Source: JAJFKX01 sp965230265 | Lineage (GTDB): Bacteria > Pseudomonadota > Gammaproteobacteria > Xanthomonadales > Wenzhouxiangellaceae | Reading direction: 5' to 3' | Assembly (NCBI GenBank): GCA_965230265.1 | Contig: OZ245999.1 | Coordinates: 3,548,349 to 3,612,348, forward strand | DNA length: 64,000 bases | Shown: one piece after another, positions 1-8,588 of the stretch | Layout of the letters: the number at the start of each line of letters is the position of its first letter | How positions within the stretch are numbered: the stretch's first letter is position 1 | The notes under the pieces: generated by a model | The model's database searches: none | What the model was told of the DNA's origin: nothing | What the model saw: only the letters and a program-made list of their open reading frames with translations | Program-made: the position numbers and the translations under genes

Positions 1-1
1 G

Positions 2-628
2 CCGGTATGTAACAGTCGCAAAGTATTGCAAAGAATAGACCCTTCGTTGCGTAATCGTTTGATCCGCGAAGGTTATCTGTATGTGCGTAACCTGGCTTCA
101 AAAGAATCCAGATCAGCAATTGGCTTGTCGTGGCAGGACGTTTACCAGACCGATGACCTGGAAGAGGTTAAAGCCTATGGAGAGAAAAATGATATCCAGA
201 TTCAGCCAACCAAAAATGGCGGTATCAGAACGTCACAGCACCGTGAGGTGGTCGCCAAGCACCCTGTTACTGGCGATCATTCCTGGTTCAATCATTTAAC
301 TTTCTTCAATTACCGTACTCTGCCGGCACCGATGATTGCTAATTTACAGCGTTTTTTTGATATTGAAGATTATCCGAACAATACCTATTTCGCTGATGGC
401 AGTGAGCTTTCCGAAGACGAAATACGACATTTACAGGAAGCGTACAAAGCCGAAGCGGTTGCAAGACCCTGGGGGGTTGGGGATGTGATGATTATCGACA
501 ATATGGTGACATCTCATGCACGAAACGCTTTTAAAGGCGATAGGAAAGTACTGGTTACGCTGTCAGAGGTCTCGGCATGGAGTGATTGCCAGCCGGATAA
601 GCAGTTGCTATTGAGTGGTGGGGTTTAG
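2..628 (+). CDS. SyrP-like TauD/TfdA-family Fe(II)/2-oxoglutarate oxygenase, 5' partial
   Basis: The reading frame is open to the left edge, so the true start lies upstream; a TTG at 26 is only an internal codon. About 208 residues of the C-terminal part are visible. They carry features typical of NRPS-associated SyrP-like oxygenases: an HPVTGDHSWFNH stretch, then GDVMIIDNMVTSHAR with the distal iron-binding His, followed by an Arg-containing strand that normally holds 2-oxoglutarate. The HxD/E half of the iron site would be upstream of the window. Family members hydroxylate amino acids, often the beta carbon of a residue bound to a carrier protein. A hairpin terminator candidate follows at 646-688. 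The gene is about 20 kb from the NRPS genes on the same strand and may belong to another cluster on the left. Family call firm; substrate unknown. Confidence 0.8.
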   Translation, partial: PVCNSRKVLQRIDPSLRNRLIREGYLYVRNLASKESRSAIGLSWQDVYQTDDLEEVKAYGEKNDIQIQPTKNGGIRTSQHREVVAKHPVTGDHSWFNHLTFFNYRTLPAPMIANLQRFFDIEDYPNNTYFADGSELSEDEIRHLQEAYKAEAVARPWGVGDVMIIDNMVTSHARNAFKGDRKVLVTLSEVSAWSDCQPDKQLLLSGGV

Positions 629-645
629 CACATCAAACTTACTAT

Positions 646-688
646 TCAGCCAATCTTTTTGCACGTTATATTTTGAATGATTGGCTGA
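646..688 (+). terminator. Inverted repeat, probable terminator after the oxygenase gene
   Basis: Perfect 10-bp arms TCAGCCAATC (646-655) and GATTGGCTGA (679-688) are separated by a 23-nt loop and followed by a short GTTTTA run. It lies 18 bp after the stop of the oxygenase gene and before the ECF sigma gene. The loop is long and the T tract short, so it may be an imperfect terminator. Confidence 0.5.
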
Positions 689-775
689 GTTTTACAAAAT
701 CACCGGTGCCTGGTCGGTATCAGAGCAAAACCATGTTGCTCAACGGCTAACCTTTTTTACTGCTCCTGCATCCAA

Positions 776-1318
776 GTGCATATGGTTGCCAACCTAAAAG
801 AACCTATACCGAACCTGGAAACGTTTCATTCCGTGGTTGATAGCCATGCAGATCGTTGGTTTTCGGTGTGCCTTAAAATTACCCGTAACCCTGCACTGGC
901 TGAAGATGCTGTACAAGATGGCTTAATGACAGCTTGGCGTAAGCGCGAGCAGTTCCAAGCAGACGCGAAGCTAGAAACATGGATCCATCGAATTGTGGTC
1001 AATGCTGCTCTGCAGCTGCTGCGCAAACATAAACCACAAGCCTGGCAGCCACTTGAAGAAGATAAAGCCGTTGAGCCGTTGACACCAGTTGATGCCAGGG
1101 CCGAACAGGAAATGGGTATCGAATTGGCTGCAGCTTTGAACGAGCTAAGTGAGTTTGAACGGGTCTGCTTTATGCTCAAGCATATCGAGCAGTGGCGATT
1201 GAAAGAAATCGCCGAAGAGTTGGACACTGCTGTTAGCAATATCAAACAAGGTCTGTTCCGGGCAGTTCGTAAACTGCGTGTGGGCATGGCCGATTGGCGG
1301 AGAGAAAGTCATGGTTAA
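776..1318 (+). CDS. ECF-type RNA polymerase sigma factor
   Basis: About 180 aa, the usual length of an extracytoplasmic-function sigma factor. Region 2 is recognisable (ITRNPALAEDAVQDG and TAWRKREQF, then TWIHRIVVNAALQLLR). Region 4 shows ELSEFERVCFMLKHIEQWRLKEIAEEL with a helix-turn-helix, ending in NIKQGLFRAVRKLR. It would direct RNA polymerase to a small regulon when released from its anti-sigma factor. The start is uncertain: GTG at 776 or ATG at 782, neither with a strong Shine-Dalgarno. Its end overlaps the next gene by 8 bp, which fits translational coupling to an anti-sigma factor. Confidence 0.9.
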   Translation: MHMVANLKEPIPNLETFHSVVDSHADRWFSVCLKITRNPALAEDAVQDGLMTAWRKREQFQADAKLETWIHRIVVNAALQLLRKHKPQAWQPLEEDKAVEPLTPVDARAEQEMGIELAAALNELSEFERVCFMLKHIEQWRLKEIAEELDTAVSNIKQGLFRAVRKLRVGMADWRRESHG

Positions 1319-2048
1319 CGACGAACTATTAACCCTGTATTACTACCGTGATGAACTGTCGGATAAACAGCTGGCAGCCATCGAGTTGGCGCTAGAGCAG
1401 GATCAGTCACTGGCCAGGCACTATGCACAATTGTGCAGTCAGTTGGATGGACTGAAAGCCAAAAATAATGCACGGGCTACCCCGCAGGCCATGCAGCGCT
1501 GGCATACGGCACTGAACCAGGCTGCCGCACAGGAAATAACAACATCAGCACATGCTGAAAAACCAGCCAGATCATTCTGGCTGGAAAGATTATTCCGGTT
1601 CAATGTGCCTGCGGCTGCAGCGGCGGTATTGGTGTTGGCTTTAGGGGTTGTGATTGGGGTCAATTTGCAAACCAGCAGTACTGCTGGTTTTCCTGATTCA
1701 GCTATTGCTGATCATTCAGGGCAATCATTTGTTCGTGGTGTCAGCGCATATATGCAAGAAGCAGAAATGCAGCTGGCTGGTCTGGAAGCGGGCGATGTTT
1801 CTCAGCGCAGAGTATTGATTACAGAAATTATCAGTCGCAACCGACTTTATATTCGTGCCGCAGAAAACAGTCAATCGCCTGAATTGGCCCGCGTTTTGCG
1901 TGCTTTTGAGCCCGTTCTTATCAGCCTGGCTGATCCGCAAACCGCCAGTCAGCAGTTTGATATGGCTAAGGCTCAATTGTCATTTGAATTAAGCGCAATG
2001 CAAACAAAACTAACGCATGATGCATCCAAGCAAACGACAAGGCTTTAA
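1311..2048 (+). CDS. Probable membrane-anchored anti-sigma factor
   Basis: I chose the ATG at 1311 because GGAG lies just upstream (1299-1302) and it overlaps the sigma gene by 8 bp. An upstream GTG at 1278 would place its first 11 residues inside sigma region 4 coding sequence. The 245-aa product has a charged N-terminal cytoplasmic region rich in Leu and Glu, like anti-sigma domains, then one hydrophobic segment near residues 100-119 (AAAAAVLVLALGVVIGV), then a periplasmic domain. No zinc-binding HxxxCxxC motif is seen. The role is inferred from position and topology rather than from a named motif. Confidence 0.7.
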   Translation: MVNDELLTLYYYRDELSDKQLAAIELALEQDQSLARHYAQLCSQLDGLKAKNNARATPQAMQRWHTALNQAAAQEITTSAHAEKPARSFWLERLFRFNVPAAAAAVLVLALGVVIGVNLQTSSTAGFPDSAIADHSGQSFVRGVSAYMQEAEMQLAGLEAGDVSQRRVLITEIISRNRLYIRAAENSQSPELARVLRAFEPVLISLADPQTASQQFDMAKAQLSFELSAMQTKLTHDASKQTTRL

Positions 2049-2072
2049 GCCAAATTAAAACAGGAAATAAAT

Positions 2073-2996
2073 ATGAAAATTTTATTTAAATTAATTTTAA
2101 TTACTACATTGTTGTTTACGGGCGGAGCGGCTTTGGCACAATCTGCAGATGATATTCCATTAACCGAGCGTGAAGAGCTGATTGTTACTGCATTGGAAGC
2201 ATTGCTCGGAGCAATGCCGGAACGGGCATTCCCCTTGGCCCAAAAAGTATTAAATGGTGATCATCGGGACAGCATTAAATCACGGGCGTTGTTTGTGATC
2301 AGTCAAATCGATTTGCCTGAGGCACAGGCTTTAATGCTGGAATATGCCAGGCACCCAAACTCTGACTTGAGCAGTGTGGCGATTCGTAATATTGGCATCA
2401 GCGGCAATACCCAGGGGTTACAGGCATTGGCTGATATTTATGCCAATGGCGATGAAGACATAAGACATCATGTCTTGCAAGCCTACATGATTGCAGGCGA
2501 TACACAGTCGGTTTTTGATATTGCCGCCAATGCAGAGTCGGATGAGGAATTTGAAGCGGCAGCCAGAATGCTGGGGGTTATGGGGGCTTCAGAAGAGTTA
2601 CGGCAGCTGGTTAGAGATGGCAGCTCTACAGAAAGCCTGGTGCAGGCCTATGCCATCGCCGGTGATTTGCAAGGTCTGATGGAACTGGCTGATGGCGCTG
2701 CCAGCGCAAACAACCCTGAGTTGCGAATGTCGGCTATCAGCAGTATTGGCATTATCGGCGGAGAGCAAGCCAATCGGGCTCTGGTTGAGTATTACCGCAA
2801 TACCGATGTTCAAAGCGTCAAGCATGCGGCGATGCAGGGCATGATGATATCCGGTCATGAAGCGGGTTTACTGGAGCTTTATCAAAGTGCAGAAGACCTA
2901 AGTGAAAAGCGTGACTTGTTGCAAATGCTGTCAATCACCGGGGGTGATGCTGCGCTGGAGGCGATCGACTCCATATTGGATGGAGAGCAGCCATGA
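2073..2996 (+). CDS. Exported HEAT-repeat protein
   Basis: 307 aa with a typical signal peptide (residues 1-22, KILFKLILITTLLFTGG then ALAQ cleavage region). The mature part consists of repeated helix pairs of about 30 residues with the HEAT/PBS-lyase look, for example SVAIRNIGISGN, AARMLGVMGA and SAISSIGIIGG. Such solenoids bind other proteins and have no catalytic residues. AGGAAATAA sits before the ATG. The stop overlaps the next start as ATGA. Fourth-position placement after a sigma/anti-sigma pair suggests it is a target or sensor partner of that system; this is inference. Confidence 0.75.
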   Translation: MKILFKLILITTLLFTGGAALAQSADDIPLTEREELIVTALEALLGAMPERAFPLAQKVLNGDHRDSIKSRALFVISQIDLPEAQALMLEYARHPNSDLSSVAIRNIGISGNTQGLQALADIYANGDEDIRHHVLQAYMIAGDTQSVFDIAANAESDEEFEAAARMLGVMGASEELRQLVRDGSSTESLVQAYAIAGDLQGLMELADGAASANNPELRMSAISSIGIIGGEQANRALVEYYRNTDVQSVKHAAMQGMMISGHEAGLLELYQSAEDLSEKRDLLQMLSITGGDAALEAIDSILDGEQP

Positions 2997-4036
2997 GTTA
3001 CTCGATGTTGAAATTTGGCAAACTCATCGGTGTCCGGCAGATAGCAAACACATGGCCATTACTGGCAATTCTGATAGCGAATCTGATATCACAGCCAGCA
3101 TTGCTAGCGGCTGAATTAAACCCGCCACAGGACGGTTGGGTCAGCTGGCAAATCTTAGCGGTTGAGAATGCGCCTGATTGGTGCTGCTATGACTGGCGCG
3201 GTGACAAGGCGGTAAAAAAAACTTGTCGTCTAGACAGTCGCCATATCAATTACGGAGGGACGCAACAAGATAGCGATCACAGTGTAGATAATGCCATCGA
3301 GCAGATGCAAATTTATGCTTTTATGCAGGGTGGGCAACTGGAAAAAATTCGAGCATTGTCATCTTCATGTCCGGTAATAACCAAAACGTCGATAACCGAT
3401 ATCGGCTCTGTGGATGTCAATGACAGTGTGGATTGGTTAGCAAACCATATATCACCACATTCAGATATCAGCACGCATGTAATGGCTGCAGTAGCTGTTC
3501 ATGCCGGCAATAAATCCCGGGGTATCCTGGTGGATACTGCCCAAACCGATAGCAGTACCCAAAATCGTATGGGCGCAGTATTTTGGATGGGGCAAATACG
3601 AGCGCTTGATACCGAAGAAACCATTAAGCAGATTATGTTTAATGATGAGAACAGCAAGGTGCGTAAGCATGCTGCATTTTCATTAGCGCAATCGATCATT
3701 CCCGATCGTGCTGAATCACTCATACGTTTAGGCAATTTAGATTCAAATCACGATGTACGTGCACAAGCATGGTTTTGGCTGGCACAGACCAAAGCAGATC
3801 AAACTGAGCCAGCTATTTTTGCAGCACTACAGACTGAGGTCAGTCGGAAAGTACAGGAGCAAGCCATTTTTGCTTTGTCTCAATTGCCAGAAAAACGGGC
3901 AGTCAATGCGTTGGTGACCGTCCTCGAGAATCAAGAACTTTCACGTCATCTGCGCAAAAATGCTTTGTTCTGGATGGCACAGAATGAGTCAGCTCAGGCA
4001 CTCGAATATCTGGAGCAAATGCTGGCAGTAAATTAG
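2993..4036 (+). CDS. Second exported HEAT-repeat protein
   Basis: 347 aa. It starts in an ATGA overlap with the preceding gene, so the pair is translationally coupled. Residues 1-40 form an extended N-terminal signal or anchor segment (WPLLAILIANLISQPALLA). A Cys-rich patch follows (DWCCYDWRGD and TCRLDSRHINYGG, roughly residues 62-85). From about residue 190 there are at least four HEAT/PBS-lyase repeats (for example VFWMGQI, AAFSLAQS, AWFWLAQT and AIFALSQLPE). Function unknown; probably a periplasmic partner of the upstream HEAT protein. Confidence 0.75.
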   Translation: MSYSMLKFGKLIGVRQIANTWPLLAILIANLISQPALLAAELNPPQDGWVSWQILAVENAPDWCCYDWRGDKAVKKTCRLDSRHINYGGTQQDSDHSVDNAIEQMQIYAFMQGGQLEKIRALSSSCPVITKTSITDIGSVDVNDSVDWLANHISPHSDISTHVMAAVAVHAGNKSRGILVDTAQTDSSTQNRMGAVFWMGQIRALDTEETIKQIMFNDENSKVRKHAAFSLAQSIIPDRAESLIRLGNLDSNHDVRAQAWFWLAQTKADQTEPAIFAALQTEVSRKVQEQAIFALSQLPEKRAVNALVTVLENQELSRHLRKNALFWMAQNESAQALEYLEQMLAVN

Positions 4037-4096
4037 CCTATAAACTGACAGCTTTGATCTACTGGCAGTAACAAGAACCGGTTAATGAAAATATTT

Positions 4097-4117
4097 GGCA
4101 GCCCATTTCGGGCTGCC
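4097..4117. terminator. Bidirectional terminator hairpin between convergent operons
   Basis: GGCAGCCC, loop ATTTC, GGGCTGCC: a perfect 8-bp GC-rich stem placed in the 88-bp gap between the rightward HEAT operon and the leftward ABC operon. On the minus strand it is followed by AAATATTTTC. It sits where a shared terminator is expected. Confidence 0.75.
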
Positions 4118-4124
4118 GAGTGAT

Positions 4125-5303
4125 TTAGCTGGCAAAAATCAATTTTGGCCGTTGATATAGCCTGGCGGCGGTTATGGCCAAAACGGCACCAAGCAATAAT
4201 GTGCTGCCAATACTGATGACTTCCCAGATAGGTTGTACACTTTCACCACGAATCAGTTGATTGACCAAGACATTTTGTGACAACAGTGGTATCCACATCA
4301 TCCATGTTTCAGCTTTTACCGGGTTAATAAACAACCACAGGCTAGGCAACATCGGAATAAGAATTACCATACCCATATAAGACTGTGCCTCGCGGAAGCT
4401 TTTGGCAAAAGCAGCCAGAGTGGTCAGCAGCGCTGCAGCGACCAGTGCAACCGGGGCAGTGATGTACCAGAAACGTATCGCCAGCCCCCAATCCAGGTTC
4501 AATTGGAAGTCCAGTTTTGAAGTCGGAATGAACCCGATAAACAAAATAAATGCGACCAGTGTCAAAGCCAGCGATACCAGCGAAAACGAAGTCGTTGCAC
4601 ATAACTTGCCAGCCATGATTTGCCAGCGTGGTACCGGGTTAATCAACAATGGTTCCAAAGACTGTCTTTCCTTTTCCCCGGCGGTGGTATCAATGGCGAT
4701 AGACATGCTGCTGACAAACAAGGTGATCATAATGAAGTAAGGCAGCATCGCCAGAATCAATGCACCCCGACTCTCAGGCGTTGACAAATCAATGTCGCGA
4801 ACATGCACCGCCCGCATCAGTTGAGGATCAACACCTCGCAGCTGCAATCGCAAGCTGCCGACTTGGGCGCCATAGCCATTCAGTAAGCCTCTGACTCTTG
4901 CCAGTGTCGTACCGATTTCCCGTTGCGATGAATCGGCAATAACCTCCACTGCTGCTGGCTGGCCATTGCGCCATTGTTCGGGAAATGTTTCGGTGATACG
5001 GATAATCACCTCGTGTTCTTCATCGTGAATGGCCTGTTCTGGATCAGCAGGTGGTTCTTCAATAACCACACCTTGTTGTTCCAGAAAAGTGATCAGGTTG
5101 GGTGCGAGCGCCTGATTAATCACAGGTATCTCTAAAGTGGCTTCGGCTTTTTCCACTTCTTTCTGAGTCAACAGGGTGAGCATACCGATAAAAATCAAAG
5201 GTCCCAGGAAGGGGCCCATAATCAGCGAGTTCATTAATGTACGGCGGTCCCGCAAGCTATCGCGTAATTCCTTTAAAGCAACAATCTTGACTCCACGCAT
5301 CAT
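4125..5303 (-). CDS. ABC-2 type permease (NatB-like)
   Basis: 392 aa. It has one N-terminal membrane segment (near residues 25-46), a large soluble extracytoplasmic domain (about 47-185), and then five or so membrane segments to the C-terminus. This is the ABC-2 layout of NatB/YhaP-type exporters. The loop TTAGEKERQSLEPLLINP (about 210-227) is the conserved cytoplasmic coupling signature of the family. The gene overlaps the ATPase gene by 4 bp (ATGA), so both are translated together. Substrate unknown; NatAB homologues export Na+ or other small cationic compounds, and that cannot be read from sequence. Confidence 0.8.
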   Translation of the reverse strand: MMRGVKIVALKELRDSLRDRRTLMNSLIMGPFLGPLIFIGMLTLLTQKEVEKAEATLEIPVINQALAPNLITFLEQQGVVIEEPPADPEQAIHDEEHEVIIRITETFPEQWRNGQPAAVEVIADSSQREIGTTLARVRGLLNGYGAQVGSLRLQLRGVDPQLMRAVHVRDIDLSTPESRGALILAMLPYFIMITLFVSSMSIAIDTTAGEKERQSLEPLLINPVPRWQIMAGKLCATTSFSLVSLALTLVAFILFIGFIPTSKLDFQLNLDWGLAIRFWYITAPVALVAAALLTTLAAFAKSFREAQSYMGMVILIPMLPSLWLFINPVKAETWMMWIPLLSQNVLVNQLIRGESVQPIWEVISIGSTLLLGAVLAITAARLYQRPKLIFAS

Positions 5304-6034
5304 GCCAGCAGGCCCTCCTCGGTACCGATTAGTTTGACGAAAGCATCTTCCAGTTCTGGACAGCCGCTCAGTTCCCGTAACTCATCGGCTGTTCCGCTGG
5401 CTACGACCTGGCCTTTGGAAATGATGACTATCTGATCACACAAAGCGCCGACCTCTTGCATGATGTGGGTGGAAAGCACAACACAATGGCCTGCCTGTTT
5501 TAAATCCCGCAACAGGTGACGCAATGCACGTGTGCTCATTACATCCAATCCATTGCTGGGTTCGTCCAGCAGTAATGTCTGGGGTTTATGTACCAATGCA
5601 CGGGCCACTGCAACACGCACTCGTTGTCCTTGAGAAAAGCCATCGGTGCGGCGGTCGATAAAATCTTCCAGGTTTAATAGTTGGATCAGCTCTTCGATAC
5701 GTTCTGACAGGTTGTTCGGTTGCAACCCATGCAACGCTCCAAAATAGGCGATATTTTCGCGTGCAGTCAGTCGGGTATACAGACCACGTGCATCGGGGAC
5801 CACACCCAATTGGCGCTTAACGGTTAATGGCTCAACTTGTGGATCAATATTATCGATCTGGATGCTGCCGTTATCGGGTGGCAGTAAAGAATAGAGCATG
5901 CGTAAGGTTGTGGTCTTACCAGCACCATTTGGGCCTAATAAACCGGTAATCTGACCATCGGCAGCATCAAATGAAACATCTTTAACTGCCTGCACCTCAC
6001 CAAAGGATTTTTGCAGGTTTTTTACACTAATCAT
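5300..6034 (-). CDS. ABC transporter ATP-binding protein (NatA-like)
   Basis: 244 aa, one nucleotide-binding domain. Walker A is GPNGAGKT (residues 34-41), the signature is FSQGQ (133-137), Walker B is LLLDEP (154-159) and the switch His is H190. The signature has SQGQ where most ABC proteins have SGGQ, a variant common in this subfamily. GGAG (6042-6045) lies 7 bp before the ATG. It is 14 bp downstream of the hydrolase stop and overlaps the permease by 4 bp, so the three genes form one leftward operon. Confidence 0.9.
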   Translation of the reverse strand: MISVKNLQKSFGEVQAVKDVSFDAADGQITGLLGPNGAGKTTTLRMLYSLLPPDNGSIQIDNIDPQVEPLTVKRQLGVVPDARGLYTRLTARENIAYFGALHGLQPNNLSERIEELIQLLNLEDFIDRRTDGFSQGQRVRVAVARALVHKPQTLLLDEPSNGLDVMSTRALRHLLRDLKQAGHCVVLSTHIMQEVGALCDQIVIISKGQVVASGTADELRELSGCPELEDAFVKLIGTEEGLLA

Positions 6035-6048
6035 TCAATTGCTCCGGT

Positions 6049-7539
6049 TTATGGCGAAGGGCCGGTCATGGATAGGAAAAACGGCATCGGCCCAATATTA
6101 TTGGTGCAATCGTTATCCATATTGACAAAGTCGGCGCTTTCAAAAAACACAGCCACCTGCTCTGGCAGGCAACCATGTCGGAGTACGCTGTGTCCTCGGC
6201 CCGGAATAACCCAATGCATAGAGCGAGCAAATTGTTCTGCAGCCAGATCACCATATTCAGGAGGTGTTACCGGATCGTATTCGCCGGAAAGCAATAACAC
6301 GGGAACCTGATCATTACTAACTGGTTGATGATAGTCATCAGGTACGTCACCTTTAGGCCAGACATCACATTGTGCCTGAGACAGCTCGATAAGCAGTTGA
6401 CCCAGCAAGGTATCCGTCTGGTCTATGTCCTGTGGAAAAAACGGCACATCTTCGCTGCAAATCACCGATAGTTCCATGCCTCGGGCAATCAGATCATCCA
6501 GGTTTTGTACCTGCATCAGTGCTTGAGAGGCCAGTGGTTTCCAGTCGCCCAGACTGGCTTGCTCCAGCAAAATGGGTAGCAAAGCTTGAGTTTCACTGCT
6601 GTAACTTAACAAACGCATCGCAACGGCCAGCACATCGCGTGTCACTAAAATGTCTTCAAACTCACCGCTGGTCGGCATACGCATACGCATTTGTGGAGGC
6701 TGGTCGATAATTCGCTGACGCAAATCCTGCAGTTGCCGCTCAAGATTACCAAAGCGATCATTACAGGCATTGTTGCGTTGGCAACGATCGAAAATTTTGC
6801 TAACAGCCACATCCAGGTTGTGGGCATGTTCCAAGCCCAATAACAATTGCGGTGGTACAACACTGTCCAGCACCACGCTGCGCACATGTTGTGGGTATTG
6901 GCGAAGGTAAACTTGTGCCGCCCGTGTGCCGTAAGAGACACCTACCAGGTTAATTTGCTGATAACCAAGAGCTTCACGGATCTGGTCGATATCCTGCATT
7001 GCAATGGTGGTAGTGTAAAACCGTGGGTCGGCATCGAGCTCAGCAATACACTCTCTGGTCAGCTGAACCACTTCATCAATGTCCAACTCGAACTCCAGCT
7101 CTGGTTCCCCTTGATCACAGCTCAGCTTATTGGAGCCACCAGTACCGCGCTGATCAATCAATATGATGTCTCTATATTCGTTGGACTTTGCCAGGCTACC
7201 GGCAACGATGGGGTAAGCCTCGGTGGCAGATTGCCCGGGTCCACCAGCGAAGAAGAAGATCGGATCTGGCGCTTTTTCGTCTTGCTTGCGGGCAGGTATG
7301 CGGGCAAGATTGAGGTTGATATTGCGGCCATTCACATCAGCAGGGTTTTCTGCCACCATACGGCTGCCGCATTCGGCTTTAACTGATAAGCCTGTGCCTG
7401 GCAGTTTCAGTTCGCAGGCGGAGAAATAAATGCTGCGGTTACTGTCATTTTCAGTATTATTGGCATTAGCAGTTGGTATAGGCACTGCAAAAATCAGTGC
7501 AATCCATACCAGCCAGCTCGAAGACTTGGATAACATCAT
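6049..7539 (-). CDS. Exported alpha/beta hydrolase, proline-iminopeptidase/TAP-like
   Basis: I start at the ATG at 7539 because AGGAA (7546-7550) is 6 bp upstream and the protein then begins with a clean signal peptide (LVWIALIFAVPIPTANA). A longer frame to 7620 would bury that signal. The 496-aa protein shows the oxyanion loop FFAGGPGQS, the nucleophile elbow GVSYGTRAA, the Asp region GEYDPVTPP and the His region GRGHSVLRHGC: a complete Ser-Asp-His triad of the S33/TAP-like peptidase family. It probably cleaves N-terminal residues or small peptides in the periplasm. First gene of the leftward hydrolase-natA-natB operon and divergent from yadG. Confidence 0.85.
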   Translation of the reverse strand: MMLSKSSSWLVWIALIFAVPIPTANANNTENDSNRSIYFSACELKLPGTGLSVKAECGSRMVAENPADVNGRNINLNLARIPARKQDEKAPDPIFFFAGGPGQSATEAYPIVAGSLAKSNEYRDIILIDQRGTGGSNKLSCDQGEPELEFELDIDEVVQLTRECIAELDADPRFYTTTIAMQDIDQIREALGYQQINLVGVSYGTRAAQVYLRQYPQHVRSVVLDSVVPPQLLLGLEHAHNLDVAVSKIFDRCQRNNACNDRFGNLERQLQDLRQRIIDQPPQMRMRMPTSGEFEDILVTRDVLAVAMRLLSYSSETQALLPILLEQASLGDWKPLASQALMQVQNLDDLIARGMELSVICSEDVPFFPQDIDQTDTLLGQLLIELSQAQCDVWPKGDVPDDYHQPVSNDQVPVLLLSGEYDPVTPPEYGDLAAEQFARSMHWVIPGRGHSVLRHGCLPEQVAVFFESADFVNMDNDCTNNIGPMPFFLSMTGPSP

Positions 7540-7637
7540 GTTGTATTCCTGTTCTTGGCCCCAAAATAAAACCGCAACTTTAACACGCATGCGATTGCAC
7601 AATAAGGTGCCGTTAGTCATTTTTTCTCGGGAGCATC

Positions 7638-8588
7638 ATGCTAGCGTTAGATATCCGTAATCTGGAAAAAACCTATAAGAACGGAGTACAGGCATTACGC
7701 GGAGTCAGTCTGGAAGTTAAGCAAGGTGATTTTTTTGCTTTGCTGGGACCTAATGGCGCGGGTAAATCCACTCTGATTGGTATAGTAAGCTCTCTGGTAA
7801 ATGCTAGCAGCGGGAAGGTTACCGTTTGTGGTCATGACTTGCAAACCCAGCGAGCTGATGCAATGGCCAGCATTGGGCTGGTACCACAGGAAGTCAATTT
7901 TAATCAGTTTGAGCGGCCGTTGGATATTGTCAGTCATCAGGCAGGTTATTACGGCATACCCCGTAAGCAGGCACTTGAGCGTTCCGAGTATTACCTCAAG
8001 CAATTGGCTTTATGGGAAAAGCACGATAAACCTTCAAGGACATTATCAGGAGGGATGAAGCGACGCTTGATGATTGCTCGTGCCATGGTCAATGAGCCGG
8101 AGCTTTTGATTCTTGATGAACCCACAGCAGGTGTGGACATTGAAATCCGGCGTTCCATGTGGACTTTTCTGAATAAGATTAATGAGCAGGGCACCACCGT
8201 GATACTGACCACACATTATCTGGAAGAAGCGGAAAACCTTTGCCGTAACGTCGCTATCATTGACCACGGAAAGATTGTTGAAAATACGGATATCAAAACC
8301 CTGCTGGCGAAGCTTGATGTAGAAACATTTGTGCTTGATCTGCGCAAACCGATCCACACAGCACCCATCAGTGATGGTATTCAGTTTCATCTGCGAGATA
8401 ACACCACGCTGGAAGCATCGCTCCCCAAAGACCATTCATTAAATGCCCTGTTTGCCGTATTGGCCGATCAGAACATCGAAGTATTGTCGATGCGCAATAA
8501 GAGTAACCGTCTGGAAGAGTTATTTATTCGCTTGGTCGAAAACCAACCAAACGCTCAGCCCGATAATGGGCACGGAGCAGCAGCATGA
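7638..8588 (+). CDS. yadG: YadG-like ABC transporter ATP-binding protein
   Basis: 316 aa. Walker A is GPNGAGKS (residues 37-44), the signature is LSGGMKRRLMIARA and Walker B with D-loop is LLILDEPTAGVD, followed by LTTHYLEEAE. Sequence and length match Escherichia coli YadG closely from memory, including the C-terminal VLSMRNKSNRLEELF stretch. GGGAG lies just before the ATG. The last 4 bp overlap yadH. The substrate of YadGH is not established; by family it is an ABC-2 exporter ATPase acting at the inner membrane. Confidence 0.9.
   Translation: MLALDIRNLEKTYKNGVQALRGVSLEVKQGDFFALLGPNGAGKSTLIGIVSSLVNASSGKVTVCGHDLQTQRADAMASIGLVPQEVNFNQFERPLDIVSHQAGYYGIPRKQALERSEYYLKQLALWEKHDKPSRTLSGGMKRRLMIARAMVNEPELLILDEPTAGVDIEIRRSMWTFLNKINEQGTTVILTTHYLEEAENLCRNVAIIDHGKIVENTDIKTLLAKLDVETFVLDLRKPIHTAPISDGIQFHLRDNTTLEASLPKDHSLNALFAVLADQNIEVLSMRNKSNRLEELFIRLVENQPNAQPDNGHGAAA

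Noticed and set aside
1278..1310. GTG start for the anti-sigma gene
   Set aside because: It would encode its first residues inside sigma region 4 with no ribosome-binding site; the ATG at 1311 has GGAG upstream.
7540..7620. Longer N-terminus for the exported hydrolase
   Set aside because: It would put 27 polar residues before the signal peptide; the ATG at 7539 has AGGAA at 6 bp.
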